This document shows positions 24,831-37,800 of a stretch of 64,000 nucleotides of DNA, in pieces. Position 1 is the stretch's first letter, and each line of letters begins with the position of its first letter. The translations under genes were made by a program, and so were the position numbers. The DNA comes from Aspidapion aeneum (taxonomy: Eukaryota; Arthropoda; Insecta; Coleoptera; Brentidae). The stretch is taken from positions 48,292,786-48,356,785 of the forward strand of contig OY755046.1 of assembly GCA_963576565.1 (NCBI GenBank), read 5' to 3'. Below the pieces are notes generated by a model. It worked only from the letters and a program-made list of their open reading frames with translations. It did not search any database and had not been told where the DNA came from.

Positions 24831-26139
24831 ATATTTTTCAAACAAAGATCTATAGTGAGAAATGCAGTTCCTTGATTTAAATTTCATTAAGGTCGGTCGG
24901 TTATTTTTGAGTTGTCCAGCTAACTAGACAACAATGGCTTATGTACAATATTCCTAATATTCTCGTAACCACATCACATGTGACGATTTTTGTGCGTTAA
25001 ATTAAAAAAATATATAAGATTTTTATTTACAAACTAAAAAAAAATTGGTATTTTGATATCTATATGATATAAAGTTTTTCATAAAAACTTTTTACAGTTG
25101 ACCAGTACATTTTCGTAAGATCTATCTTCTTCTTAAAATTTTGCTACTAATTAATAAATAAGTATATTGGCAAAACAATGAGTTTCTACCACGTCCTGTA
25201 AAACGTTGAAAAAATTAGTAATTTACAGTGTTACACAATAGACCCGCGTGTACAGTACGCTACTGAAAACAGCTTACATAAGTTTCTATCTATCATTTTT
25301 TTATAAAACTAGGTTTCATTTTTATAAATTATACCATGAAGTCATTAAGACCTTTTGTGTCTATTTTTGTCAACCTGAAACGTGTTATTTGAGCTTTTAA
25401 ACCTTCATTTTTGTTTAAGATAATTACTAAAACTTAAACCTATTGGTTAGTATTTTTTTTTGTTCATGTTAAGATTTAAAAGATATGTGAAAATGTTCGT
25501 TCGATAATTTTGATTTGTTTTATCTGTTAATGTAATTTTTTTTGATCATAGTAATCTTTATCAACTGCTAACAAAAAGTAGCCCAAAAGAAAGGTCTATT
25601 TGCCAGGCCTACTTCGTACTTCGTACTGTATGTTTTTTTTTGAAAAGTGCTAATAACACAATGCCTTCTTAGCTAAGCATAGCATAAAGTTCTATAATTT
25701 TTCAGTTAAGTTTTCTCTGCACAGTTAATCGAATTACTTCACAGTTTTGACCGCACCTTGTGTTAGTGTCCAACGAATTTAAGTTTTCTTTCTTTTTTTA
25801 GTATTCATTCTTTTGTTTTCTTTGCGTTCCAAGAAAATGTTGAATAGATACATACATCCAGGATATTCTTAGCATATGTAAATAGTACCGAATCTCAAAA
25901 GTTTTAAGTTATTTACACACAGAGATTCTATAATGTAGTTGTCGTAGCAATATAATAACTTGCGTGCGTAAATATCTTAGTAACCAAAGATTTAGTACAT
26001 TCGTTTCTTTGCTAACTTTTGTAATCTTCTTATCCTGTTTAATAAAAAAATAATTTTTATGCAATTATCATCAGAGCTTACTTTTTTTTTTTAATGTGTT
26101 ATTACTATTTTGCTGTAGTTGGACTTACTCTATACAGTA

Positions 26140-26572
26140 GTTGTTTACTACTACTATGTCGGTTTAGAACGTTTTTCTACGTTGTCCGACGCCTATTCTC
26201 CACCTCCTTCGATCATGACAGTGATCTTCCTTCCGTCAGGTTTTTTTTTGACTCATTGATCTTTGGATTGACTGTTACCATTCCAGTTTAGGACGCCCTT
26301 TTTTTCTGCGCCCTATTGGTTGCCATTCTAGGACCTGTTTTGGTAATCTTTCGTCGTTCATCCGTTGTACATGGGCATACCATATCAGTTGCCTTTTAGT
26401 GATGTCATCAGTTATGCTTTCCTCGATTCCCATTCTTTCTTTTATGATCTCATTTCTTGTATGATCAGTTCTGGATTTTCTCATTGATCTTCTTATTGCA
26501 TCCATTTCGACACTTTCCATTGGAATGGAATGGGAAGTGTAGTTGTTTAAATAAACGATTAATTTTTCTGAA
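26140..26572 (-). pseudogene. LINE ORF2 C-terminus inside the LARD
   Basis: On the minus strand this encodes the C-terminal part of the same LINE reverse transcriptase family as 8813-9050: VEMDAIRRSMRKSRTDHTRN, then the RQLIWYAHVQRMNDERLP block and GRRKKGRPKLEW. A CAA-to-TAA change right after LEW stops the frame; beyond it the remaining codons are still recognisable to the terminal block and a TAGTAGTAG tail near 26140. It is 5'-truncated and dead. Confidence 0.8.
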
Positions 26573-29500
26573 TTAGAGGTAGTTGACATTTCATCCCCTA
26601 CCCATTCTTTGCCAAAAAGTAAAAAAAAAAATTTTCGTAATAGCTCAAGCTACACACGTATTAAAAAACCTATAAAAAAAATATTAATCTAGATCCTGGA
26701 TCAATCTGAAAGTCAAAAGGGGACAATCTCTCTTTTGAGTTTTTAGATTAGATCGTCGATATTTGCAATTTTGACACTAAAGATATTTTTTCTCTTGCAT
26801 TGCAAAAGCAAGCCTGTCTATCATTACATAGACATATATAACATAAATTAATTAAGTAATGCCTTAGCATTTTAACTTAAAATTTTGCATTTGTAGAGGT
26901 TTTATTGTTTTATTCGCCAAAAAAATTTTTAATTATCATCTAATCCTCGTAATTTATAAGCACTCATTTAAATTTTGTACAAACTTGTTATAATTTTTAA
27001 TAACTACGAGACCGATTTTAATGAAAAGAAAAATAATAGTGTCTAAACACTATGTCAAAAGCATAATAAATTCATTGAATGATGTTTTAAAGAAAAAGTT
27101 TTATTATATTTGTTAAAACCATGTATAAAATTAGTGTTATAACTTCGTTTTCTTTTATAGGTGAAAACCATGACATCCGACAACTGTAGAGGTCTACGAT
27201 TCTCTGGAGTCTTCCCTCAAAAATTTTACTTAATTAAAATTTTTATTTTTATTTTCAGGAGTTGTATTGTTTTGTATTGTTTGTATTGATCAAGTTGAAA
27301 GTTTTTAAAAACTATTTGTTCTAAAATTGTTGATATTTTTATAAATGACAAAAGTCTATTACTATCTGTTGAGTAAATATGTGAGAGGGAAGTATTTTTG
27401 AATTAAAGCGTCCTAGAATTTTCTTTTAACGTAACTTTGATATGGCTATATGGTATGGCAAAATGGATCTGTGTTTGTTATATGCATCTTTTGATGTATA
27501 AGGAATGTTATAAAACAATAGACCAATAATAATTCGCCAAGTGGAATCGTCGCGTTTTCTTTTTCTTTTGTTGTTTTTTTTGTAATACGAGGGCGAATTA
27601 ATTTTTTCGCTGTTTGTATCATTATATTTTAGATTATTTTATAAAATGTTTTTTTATGGAATGAGTGTTTTTAGCTGGATTTTAAACTCCCCAGTCATTG
27701 AGAAGAAGGCTGAGGAGTAAATTAGGGAATTTTTCTTCTCCACTCGAGAGGGTGTTTCAATGGTATACCTTTAATTAAAATTTTCAATTGGTCTATATTT
27801 GTTTTGTTTGTTGCCGTATCTCCTAATATCGTAACTCAATTTTGAAAGATAGGGTTACGGTATAGTCAGTTAAATGTTTTAACCAATCTTTATCAAGAAA
27901 ACTACTGAATTAATAATCGTCATGTTATAGCTTACATGGTCTACAGGTGAACTGGTCTAAAACAGCGGAAAAATATATGGGTTGGATTTTTGGGTTTCTT
28001 TCAAGTCAAGTCATTTTGTAAAAATGGGAATTTAAATTAGGGAAAAACTATTCAAGGTAGAGGTAAAACTTTACCTATGAAACGAATAAAAGTTATATCA
28101 GGGTAGGTTAATGAAGACAGTGACGTCACACCTAGTAGTTACCAGTAGGAGACCAAGGTAATTTTCTATTTCGTCATGTTGGGAACTCATTTTTGAGTTA
28201 TACTGGATAAACAATAGACCGGAAAATTTATTTAACAAGAAGATTTGGAGTAGTCTCTTTCTTCTGTACACACCTGTGATCTTCTAATTTCAGGAATCTG
28301 GCCAGTAACCGGAAATGCTGAGCTCACAGTGTCTTATGTTTTCTAATTAGGGAGACAAAAGCGTTGTCGTTGAATAAATTTTATATTTTACAATACAATT
28401 TTCAATTTAAAATGGTAGCTACCTATTCTTTTTATTGTGACGAAAAATGATTTAGATTTGGTATACAAGAGTCACTATACGTTTTTGGAACCTGTGTTGA
28501 AGTGATGATGGGATATTATTTTAAAACAGGTTTTATGGTAGACATTTGGACAATTTTTCTGACTTGGTTAAAAAAATAGGTTAATTAGATAATATTTGAG
28601 ATAGTAACTAAAAGTTAGGATTTTTAGAAATTTAGTGTTTAATGGTATAGGAATAGGAAAAACCTAGAAGATACAACCATAAAGAGTAGACGACTCTTGA
28701 GTCATGCCATATCAAATGAAAACCGTTATATTTTTATCAGTGATATTTTAAAAAAAGATATTAACATCAAGAAATAATCAGATATTGGAAAAACAGACAA
28801 GAACAGCAGAATAAAGAAGTATTTTCTTTCATTATAAAATTTTATGATCAACTTTTTACTTTATAGGGTTGATAAGCCGTTTAAGCTAATCTTTATGTCA
28901 TTTGGTAATATTTACGAAATTTGTATATTTTCTTTTGTCTTGAAATTTTATAAATAAAACCACTGTCTTTGGCTTTAGCAGTGATAACACCTATAGATTA
29001 ACGAAAAAAGTCTCATTTGAATAAGAAAGTTTATAATCAAAAACATCTTAATGGAAGAGTATATTTAAAATCAAGTAAATAAAATCTTTGTATAAAAAAA
29101 TTTCTAGTGTACAGCAAACAAGTGTTTTTTTTTCTGTAAAATGTTACCCGTAAAAGTAATTGTCATAAAACTAAGTGCATAAGCACAAATTTTATAAAAA
29201 AATAACTAATTAGCTGTGGAGATTGGTAGTTGGCATAACAATCGCTGAACCAAGAGAGAGTGTCTCTATCGCGTTATGCCACAGTTCTATCTTGATGTAT
29301 ACAGAGCTTTTGTAACCTATTATTATACGTGAAAACCAATTCTTTAATCTCTTTTGTACTTTGCTTTAGTAGAAGTAAATTGTATCTTTTCAGATAATAT
29401 CTGCATCAATCATCTGTCAGATATGTAATTTTAATCTTGTTTTTTGTGTTACACGGAAAAAGTGTAATACTTAACTTTTTATTATTTTGGTAAAGTCATT

Positions 29501-29602
29501 TTTTGTAAACTTTTAATTGTTTTTTTTTATTTTTGTAATATTTTAAAAAAACAAAATATCATTTTATTTTATAAATAAAATCTATATGTTTGTGGCGGAT
29601 TC

Positions 29603-29988
29603 ATTTTACAAACACACCTTTTTCTGGGTATTACGCCACTAGTAAGGAAAAATTACTTTAAAAAATTATAAAAAACCACTGCGTTTCTCCTAGAAAAATA
29701 AAAATCACTAATTTGTCAGTGGCTTTCTATAAAAATAAATAGTTGCCTAGTAAAACCTAAACCACTTATCTTTTAATTGAATTTGAATATGCTACGTTTC
29801 ATATTCAAATTCAATTAAAAGATAAGTGGTTTAGGTTTTACTAGGCAACTATTTATTTTTATAGAAAGCCACTGACAAATTAGTGATTTTTATTTTTCTA
29901 GGAGAAACGCAGTGGTTTTTTATAATTTTTTAAAGTAATTTTTCCTTACTAGTGGCGTAATACCCAGAAAAAGGTGTGTTTGTAAAAT
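29603..29988. repeat. Perfect 189-bp hairpin inside the LARD
   Basis: Arms 29603-29791 and 29800-29988 are exact reverse complements with an 8-base loop (CTACGTTT). The arms are AT-rich with landmarks CCTTTTTCTGGGTATTACGC and GTTGCCTAGTAAAACCTAAA. No target duplication was seen, so it may be a foldback MITE, a local inverted duplication, or an assembly artefact. If transcribed it would form a long double-stranded RNA. Confidence 0.9.
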
Positions 29989-32900
29989 TTTATTTTATGT
30001 TAAAATCCACACATGCCTTTTGGTTTTGTTCTTTTGTGATAGATATGTGTGTTATAGTAAATCAACGTAACGTAATGGTTAAAGTATTAACGTAAAATCG
30101 ATTATATATATAGTATATTTTAGAGTCCATTATTTAAAAAAGCTTTGTTTTTTTTAAATGGGTCATTTGCTCTTAATCAGTGCTTTTCTAAGATCCCATA
30201 AACCGAATAAAAACTACGTCATCAACGGTTAAAATTTTTCGATTTATGTACATATATATATATTTTTTTTTCCATTTTGAAGTCATTGGATATTATCATA
30301 GCAATCTTAACATTGCTAAGATACATTTTTCTATTTTTTTTTTCTCTTCTCATTATATTATAACTTGATAAAATCAATATTATCTAAATAAATAACATTT
30401 AATTCTTTAAAACTATTTTTGAATTTTTGTATTGTTTATCAATAAACAATATTTTATTTTTTATGTTTTTCTTTTATATGGAAAATATTCGACTATATGA
30501 ACTTTAAGTACAGTCTATACCATTTAAGCCAAGCAAATTCCATTTTAAGGATAAATTTTGATAATTGTTTTTTATTTTGATATTTTTTAAAATCTACACT
30601 ATTTTAAACAACTTTAAAAAAAATCTCCACTTTTCTTTTACTCTATGAGTACAATTGTTTTTGTAAAACTTTTCTTTTGGTAACTATGACAAATCACAAA
30701 AATGTGTCTTTTTCTAAAAATGTTTTGTTTTTTTTTGTTAGTTTGTTCCTTTCTGTTTGCTGTCCTAGTTAATCGATAATATAAAAATATTCTCTATAAC
30801 GTCATTATTAAAATGATATGCTAGTGCACAGGCATAGCATTAATCAAGAACACCTAAATTATTATTTTTGTACTATTTTTATTTCTATTATCATCTTTAA
30901 GTAAGTTTGTTATTAACTAAAGCCTATACATAATTTCCACTATTAATGATAAACAAAAAGTAATTTATGTTTAACTTTTTGCGTAAATAATCAAATCATT
31001 AAATCACTAGTTGATCGTTTAAGGAAAAACTTAGCATAAAAGTTAGTTTTTCGTATATTAGCAAGCATTATTTCATTTATTATTGTTTTTATTATTATTT
31101 TTTTTTTAAATTATTTTTTTCATATTTTCGAAGTAAGCCCTTGCCTGCTTGGACTCTAAATAGTTCTTATTTAGTAGTTTTGGAAAAATAAGAAATGAGT
31201 TTATCACCCAAGAGAGTTTTTTCTTTTCATAACACCAAAAAGAGTCGATTGAAGCAACCATCAACTGTCATTTTTGTTTAATTTTTTTTTGTCATTCGCT
31301 TCAATTGGAATATAATAAGACATAATTTTGTTTAAAATTTTATTATCAACTAAGATTGTTTTATTTTGTTTGTTTTGATTCATGCACTTTAAAATCATCT
31401 ATCGCCCCTATGTGTGCATGAAATTCGATAAAAACCTAAATTGGTCAAGTTTAAAAACATTTGCTTACATTAAGTCAAGTATTTTGAAGCAAAGATGTCT
31501 AATTTTCAAACAATGACATCAATATTAACCTGCTTTGTTTTGATGCTGTTCTTAGTTTTTGAAAATTTTGTAAAACCAGCTTACAATTTATTGGAAAGTA
31601 AAATAAAATGAAATGGAATTTAATTAGAAAATGAAAAACCAAACATATCATTTTGAAACTAAAACTTACTAAAATCACACCGAAAATCAATTTGAAAGGA
31701 AAAATATTTTTCATGTTTAAAGAAAAATTATGTAGCAAGATCTATGGAAAAGAAAGTTTAAATTGAAACAGGTAATGTTTCAAGGAAAAAAAAATTTTTA
31801 GAAGGAAAATTCGGAAAAACTGTAAAAATTCTAGGAGGAGCTTTATTCTAAGTGATTTTGAAAATGTATATATTCATCTGGCTGGATTTGTTCTATTTAT
31901 ATTTGTTCATTAATTTTTTTTTATTGATTTATTCTATATTGAATTATATTTTGATTTCTTCTATATTGAAATATTTTGATTTGTTCTTTATTGAATCAAT
32001 ATGTTTTGATTTGTACTAGTAAAAAAAATATTATATTTGAATTTATTCTGTTTAAAAAATCTATGTGGATTTGTTTCATTTGAGATTATTCTATCTGTTC
32101 TATTTGATTTTCTTTATAAAATTAAAATTTTTGAATCATTAAAATCTTAACTATGATAAAAACTTGTATTTCAGTTTTTGTATCATTTTGTGTTCGTTTT
32201 TGCTAACTTGTATTTATTTTCAGTTATTCTTTCTATCACACGAGTTATTTTTATATGATTTGTTTTTGTTTCGATAGAGTATTCCATGTTTGTTTTAAAG
32301 TTTATTGTGTAAACCTGGTAGGGTTGTTTTTTATTACACTGTAAACAATAAACCAACTTAAATTTTTTTTCAAATATTGTCAACTAAACGTTTTTTTTTC
32401 TCGTTATTGTAAATTAATTTTGATATTTGAATTTTTTTTAAAATTATTGTCAATTAAACGTATTTTTTTTTATTTGGTATAAATATATTTTAAAGTCTTA
32501 AAATAATCAATTTTAATATTTCAGTTAGTGTTGTAATTTCTTACTTGTATCTTTGTTTTAAAATTTGTTTTTTTTATGCAAACACGTTTGTTGGGTTAGA
32601 CAACCTTTTGTGGGTTCTTTACTGTCTAACTAGTTTTAGCTCACCTAAAACTTATTTATGAGATATACTCATAAAATCAAAAAAAAAATTTTTTTCACTT
32701 TTTTAATATATATTTTTTTTAACCAATTAATTTTGTTTTACATAAGGTTGGTTTATTGTTATTAAAAACATTGTTTTTCTTGTATTAAAATTATTTTGTT
32801 TTTAGGTCAGCTATTGCAAAGTGCTGTCAACCAACCAACAAATTTCTTCCACAAACAGTTTAATCAACCAAGCAGCCATTCCACCATTAAAGTCATTAGA

Positions 32901-33589
32901 TCTGCCAAGCAGCCATCATCACTACAATCGACGTCTTCTTACCGTCGCTGTGCAAACCTGCAATTGGATACTTCTTTCCAAATTCAATACAGAGTCTGCT
33001 GTTCACCCTTAGTTTCAAAGATGGCCAATGTGGAAACTCAGCTCTTGCTGCGTACCTAGTGTTTGTTTAACACTATGGAGGAAACGGTTTGGTTTGGAGA
33101 CTCCCTTAATTTATTTACGTTAACTTAAATAATTTTTTTTTGTCTCCACAAATTTCTGCATAAGCGTGTATATAATATATACCTTAATGTAGTAGTTTTC
33201 GAACAATGTGTGTTAAAATTATTTATTTCTATATATTTTTCGGTATATTTGTCAATTTTATTTTGCCCTCATTTAATTTAAGTTATCGTTGTTATTAAGC
33301 TGCACTGATATTCTGATTCTTTCAGTACTGTTTGGAATCTACTGATCATTCACCATGGTTGTTGCTGACTAGCTGATCTAAGATGTTGCACCTGATCCAG
33401 TGTTGCTGTTTTGTTCCAGAATGGAACTTCAAGTTTTTTCCAGCCAGAATGTTTATTGACCATCATCCACAGAAGAAAAATGAAAACGAAGAGCGTTATA
33501 GTTTTAGTTTAGATTTGTGTTGTCTGCACTACTTAATGCTTGTTGTTATAAACCATTTTATTTCGACTTGCGTTTAAAAAAAAATTGTT

Positions 33590-33612
33590 TATACTTAATC
33601 AGGGGGGAGTAA
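33590..33612 (+). promoter_or_regulatory. Polypurine tract before the 3' LTR
   Basis: AGGGGGGAG followed by TAA lies immediately upstream of the 3' LTR start TGTAAC. This is the usual plus-strand primer position of Ty3/gypsy-like elements and fixes the element's orientation. Confidence 0.75.
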
Positions 33613-34885
33613 TGTAACAAAACGGGATTTGAGCATAAATGGTATTTTTGCCATTTATAAGTTTTTAAAGATTTTTAATTAAATATTGTTTTGACATCAA
33701 CAAGCATTAATTATATGCAAGACTAGGTTAAGATTAAGTAAAATTTATGGCAACTCGGCGACTTGTTTTTAGGCATGTTTTCAGGTTCGCTGTATTTTAA
33801 TAAAAGTTGTATTCGGCTAATATGTCCTTTGAGCCACTAACATCAAAATAATTCTTATTTTGTAACTGGAAACAAATTTTAAACTATTTTCAATTAAAAA
33901 AAAACACACTGTATAATTTTACTTTCTAACGGGTTTTTCAGTCTGGCTTGCATTGCTATTTCGTCTCTTAGTGGAGCGCTTAAAGCGCAGTCTATTTCTT
34001 TCTCGCCAAAGCGAAAGGGAGTAGAATTCTAGCCAATCAACGCCAAGATATTTGTCCCTTCAAGCGCAGGGTCGCTTTAACTGAGACGGGAAACTTTCGA
34101 AAGTCGTCAGGGAGTTTACTTTTTAGTTTGCCTTTGCCTAGTACGGTACACTTTCATTAACACTTCTTAAGGGGGGGTTTTATTTCAACTGGGGAAATTT
34201 ATCAATTATTTTAACATTGTATAAAACTGTTAACTTTAATATTCATAATTATTTTGGTCTTTTCTTTTAGAGTTTATTGATTGTAAAGTCATTAATTATT
34301 ACTGTTTCCAGTGTTTTGAAATAATGTGTTTAACTGTTTTATGGTTTTTTATCAACAAAATACAAACCATTCGTTGCCCTAAAATCGGCATTTTTAATTA
34401 ATAACATATCCCAAACCTAAACAGTAATATTAAGTAAATTAAACAGTTGATTGAATAGTTTCACTCATTCAATCAACGTTTAAGATGTTGATAAATATAT
34501 ATATTTACAACAAATATATAAAAGGTTTATAAAACCTAAAAGTTTAAGAAGTGTAAATATTTGAATATAAAAGTTCAATGATAGTAAAAATTTGATATTT
34601 AAATAATAAATATTAGAAGTGAAAGTGTGAAGCTGCAAGAAGAAAATTGAAAAGGTATGTATGATTTCCTACATTGGTTATACATTTGAGAAAAACGTTT
34701 ATAGCATACTTTTCCTCCAAGAACCGCCAAATTCCCTTTCGAGATCGTGTAAATTTAATAACATATAGTAACGTTTAATCTTTTTATAATTTATATAAGT
34801 TGTAGCCTAAGTTGGTAGCTTACAACATTTAAGCCTTGGCCACTTAAGGTGACAGTACCACTGTCACACGCAGGCCCCTGTTACA
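33613..34885 (+). repeat. 3' LTR of the LARD
   Basis: 1,273 bp from TGTAAC to GTTACA, matching the 5' LTR at nearly every position. It is followed directly by the CATG target duplication and the second part of the microsatellite. Here the terminal six bases form a proper inverted pair (TGTAAC/GTTACA), whereas the 5' LTR ends ...ATACA. Confidence 0.92.
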
Positions 34886-37800
34886 CATGTCTGTATGTCT
34901 GTATGTCTGTATGTCTGTATGTCTGTATGTCTGTATGTCTGTATGTCTGTATGTCTGTATGTCTGTATGTCTGTATGTCTGTATGTCTGTATGTCTGTAT
35001 GTCTGTATGTCTGTATGTCTGTATGTCCGTATGTCCGTATGTCTGTATGTCTGTATGTCTGTATGTCTGTATGTCTGTATGTCTGTATGTCTGTATGTCT
35101 GTATGTCTGTATGTCTGTATGTCTGTATGTCTGTATGTCTGTATGTCTGTATGTCTGTATGTCTGTATGTCTGTATGTCTGTATGTCTGTATGTCTGTAT
35201 GTCTGTATGTCTGTATGTCTGTATGTCTGTATGTCTGTATGTCTGTATGTCTGTATGTCTGTATGTCTGTATGTCTGTATGTCTGTATGTCTGTATGTCT
35301 GTATGTCTGTATGTCTGTATGTCTGTATGTCTGTATGTCTGTATGTCTGTATGTCTGTATGTCTGTATGTCTGTATGTCTGTATGTCTGTATGTCTGTAT
35401 GTCTGTATGTCTGTATGTCTGTATGTCTGTATGTCTGTATGTCTTTATGTCTGTATGTCTGTATGTCTGTATGTCTGTATGTCTGTATGTCTGTATGTCT
35501 GTATGTCTGTATGTCTGTATGTCTGTATGTCTGTATGTCTGTATGTCTGTATGTCTGTATGTCTGTATGTCTGTATGTCTGTATGTCTGTATGTCTGTAT
35601 GTCTGTATGTCTGTATGTCTGTATGTCTGTATGTCTGTATGTCTGTATGTCTGTATGTCTGTATGTCTGTATGTCTGTATGTCTGTATGTCTGTATGTCT
35701 GTATGTCTGTATGTCTGTATGTCTGTATGTCTGTATGTCTGTATGTCTGTATGTCTGTATGTCTGTATGTCTGTATGTCTGTATGTCTGTATGTCTGTAT
35801 GTCTGTATGTCTGTATGTCTGTATGTCTGTATGTCTGTATGTCTGTATGTCTGTATGTCTGTATGTCTGTATGTCTGTATGTCTGTATGTCTGTATGTCT
35901 GTATGTCTGTATGTCTGTATGTCTGTATGTCTGTATGTCTGTATGTCTGTATGTCTGTATGTCTGTATGTCTGTATGTCTGTATGTCTGTATGTCTGTAT
36001 GTCTGTATGTCTGTATGTCTGTATGTCTGTATGTCTGTATGTCTGTATGTCTGTATGTCTGTATGTCTGTATGTCTGTATGTCTGTATGTCTGTATGTCT
36101 GTATGTCTGTATGTCTGTATGTCTGTATGTCTGTATGTCTGTATGTCTGTATGTCTGTATGTCTGTATGTCTGTATGTCTGTATGTCTGTATGTCTGTAT
36201 GTCTGTATGTCTGTATGTCTGTATGTCTGTATGTCTGTATGTCTGTATGTCTGTATGTCTGTATGTCTGTATGTCTGTATGTCTGTATGTCTGTATGTCT
36301 GTATGTCTGTATGTCTGTATGTCTGTATGTCTGTATGTCTGTATGTCTGTATGTCTGTATGTCTGTATGTCTGTATGTCTGTATGTCTGTATGTCTGTAT
36401 GTCTGTATGTCTGTATGTCTGTATGTCTGTATGTCTGTATGTCTGTATGTCTGTATGTCTGTATGTCTGTATGTCTGTATGTCTGTATGTCTGTATGTCT
36501 GTATGTCTGTATGTCTGTATGTCTGTATGTCTGTATGTCTGTATGTCTGTATGTCTGTATGTCTGTATGTCTGTATGTCTGTATGTCTGTATGTCTGTAT
36601 GTCTGTATGTCTGTATGTCTGTATGTCTGTATGTCTGTATGTCTGTATGTCTGTATGTCTGTATGTCTGTATGTCTGTATGTCTGTATGTCTGTATGTCT
36701 GTATGTCTGTATGTCTGTATGTCTGTATGTCTGTATGTCTGTATGTCTGTATGTCTGTATGTCTGTATGTCTGTATGTCTGTATGTCTGTATGTCTGTAT
36801 GTCTGTATGTCTGTATGTCTGTATGTCTGTATGTCTGTATGTCTGTATGTCTGTATGTCTGTATGTCTGTATGTCTGTATGTCTGTATGTCTGTATGTCT
36901 GTATGTCTGTATGTCTGTATGTCTGTATGTCTGTATGTCTGTATGTCTGTATGTCTGTATGTCTGTATGTCTGTATGTCTGTATGTCTGTATGTCTGTAT
37001 GTCTGTATGTCTGTATGTCTGTATGTCTGTATGTCTGTATGTCTGTATGTCTGTATGTCTGTATGTCTGTATGTCTGTATGTCTGTATGTCTGTATGTCT
37101 GTATGTCTGTATGTCTGTATGTCTGTATGTCTGTATGTCTGTATGTCTGTATGTCTGTATGTCTGTATGTCTGTATGTCTGTATGTCTGTATGTCTGTAT
37201 GTCTGTATGTCTGTATGTCTGTATGTCTGTATGTCTGTATGTCTGTATGTCTGTATGTCTGTATGTCTGTATGTCTGTATGTCTGTATGTCTGTATGTCT
37301 GTATGTCTGTATGTCTGTATGTCTGTATGTCTGTATGTCTGTATGTCTGTATGTCTGTATGTCTGTATGTCTGTATGTCTGTATGTCTGTATGTCTGTAT
37401 GTCTGTATGTCTGTATGTCTGTATGTCTGTATGTCTGTATGTCTGTATGTCTGTATGTCTGTATGTCTGTATGTCTGTATGTCTGTATGTCTGTATGTCT
37501 GTATGTCTGTATGTCTGTATGTCTGTATGTCTGTATGTCTGTATGTCTGTATGTCTGTATGTCTGTATGTCTGTATGTCTGTATGTCTGTATGTCTGTAT
37601 GTCTGTATGTCTGTATGTCTGTATGTCTGTATGTCTGTATGTCTGTATGTCTGTATGTCTGTATGTCTGTATGTCTGTATGTCTGTATGTCTGTATGTCT
37701 GTATGTCTGTATGTCTGTATGTCTGTATGTCTGTATGTCTGTATGTCTGTATGTCTGTATGTCTGTATGTCTGTATGTCTGTATGTCTGTATGTCTGTAT

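Larger units (their letters stand above)
18252..34885 (+). mobile_element. LARD-type LTR retrotransposon, 16.6 kb, no gag-pol
   Basis: Two direct LTRs of 1,274 and 1,273 bp flank a 14.1-kb interior. Each starts TGTAAC; the 3' LTR ends GTTACA. CATG lies immediately outside both ends (18248-18251 and 34886-34889), a 4-bp target duplication usual for Ty3/gypsy elements. A primer binding site follows the 5' LTR and a polypurine tract precedes the 3' LTR. No frame in the interior encodes gag, protease, reverse transcriptase, RNase H or integrase; the longest protein-like stretch is an inverted LINE remnant. The element would have to move with enzymes supplied by another element. The strand is set by primer site and polypurine tract. 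Other passengers are a second LINE scrap (22935-23040), an R2 scrap (24728-24830) and a perfect hairpin (29603-29988). Confidence 0.88.

Noticed and set aside
32796..33059. 87-residue frame near the 3' LTR as a remnant gag or env
   Set aside because: No motif of either family is visible, and the start lies within a probable intron-exon junction.
18252..34885. Two unrelated LTRs flanking ordinary host DNA
   Set aside because: The matching CATG outside both LTRs, the interrupted microsatellite, and the correctly placed primer site and polypurine tract show a single insertion.
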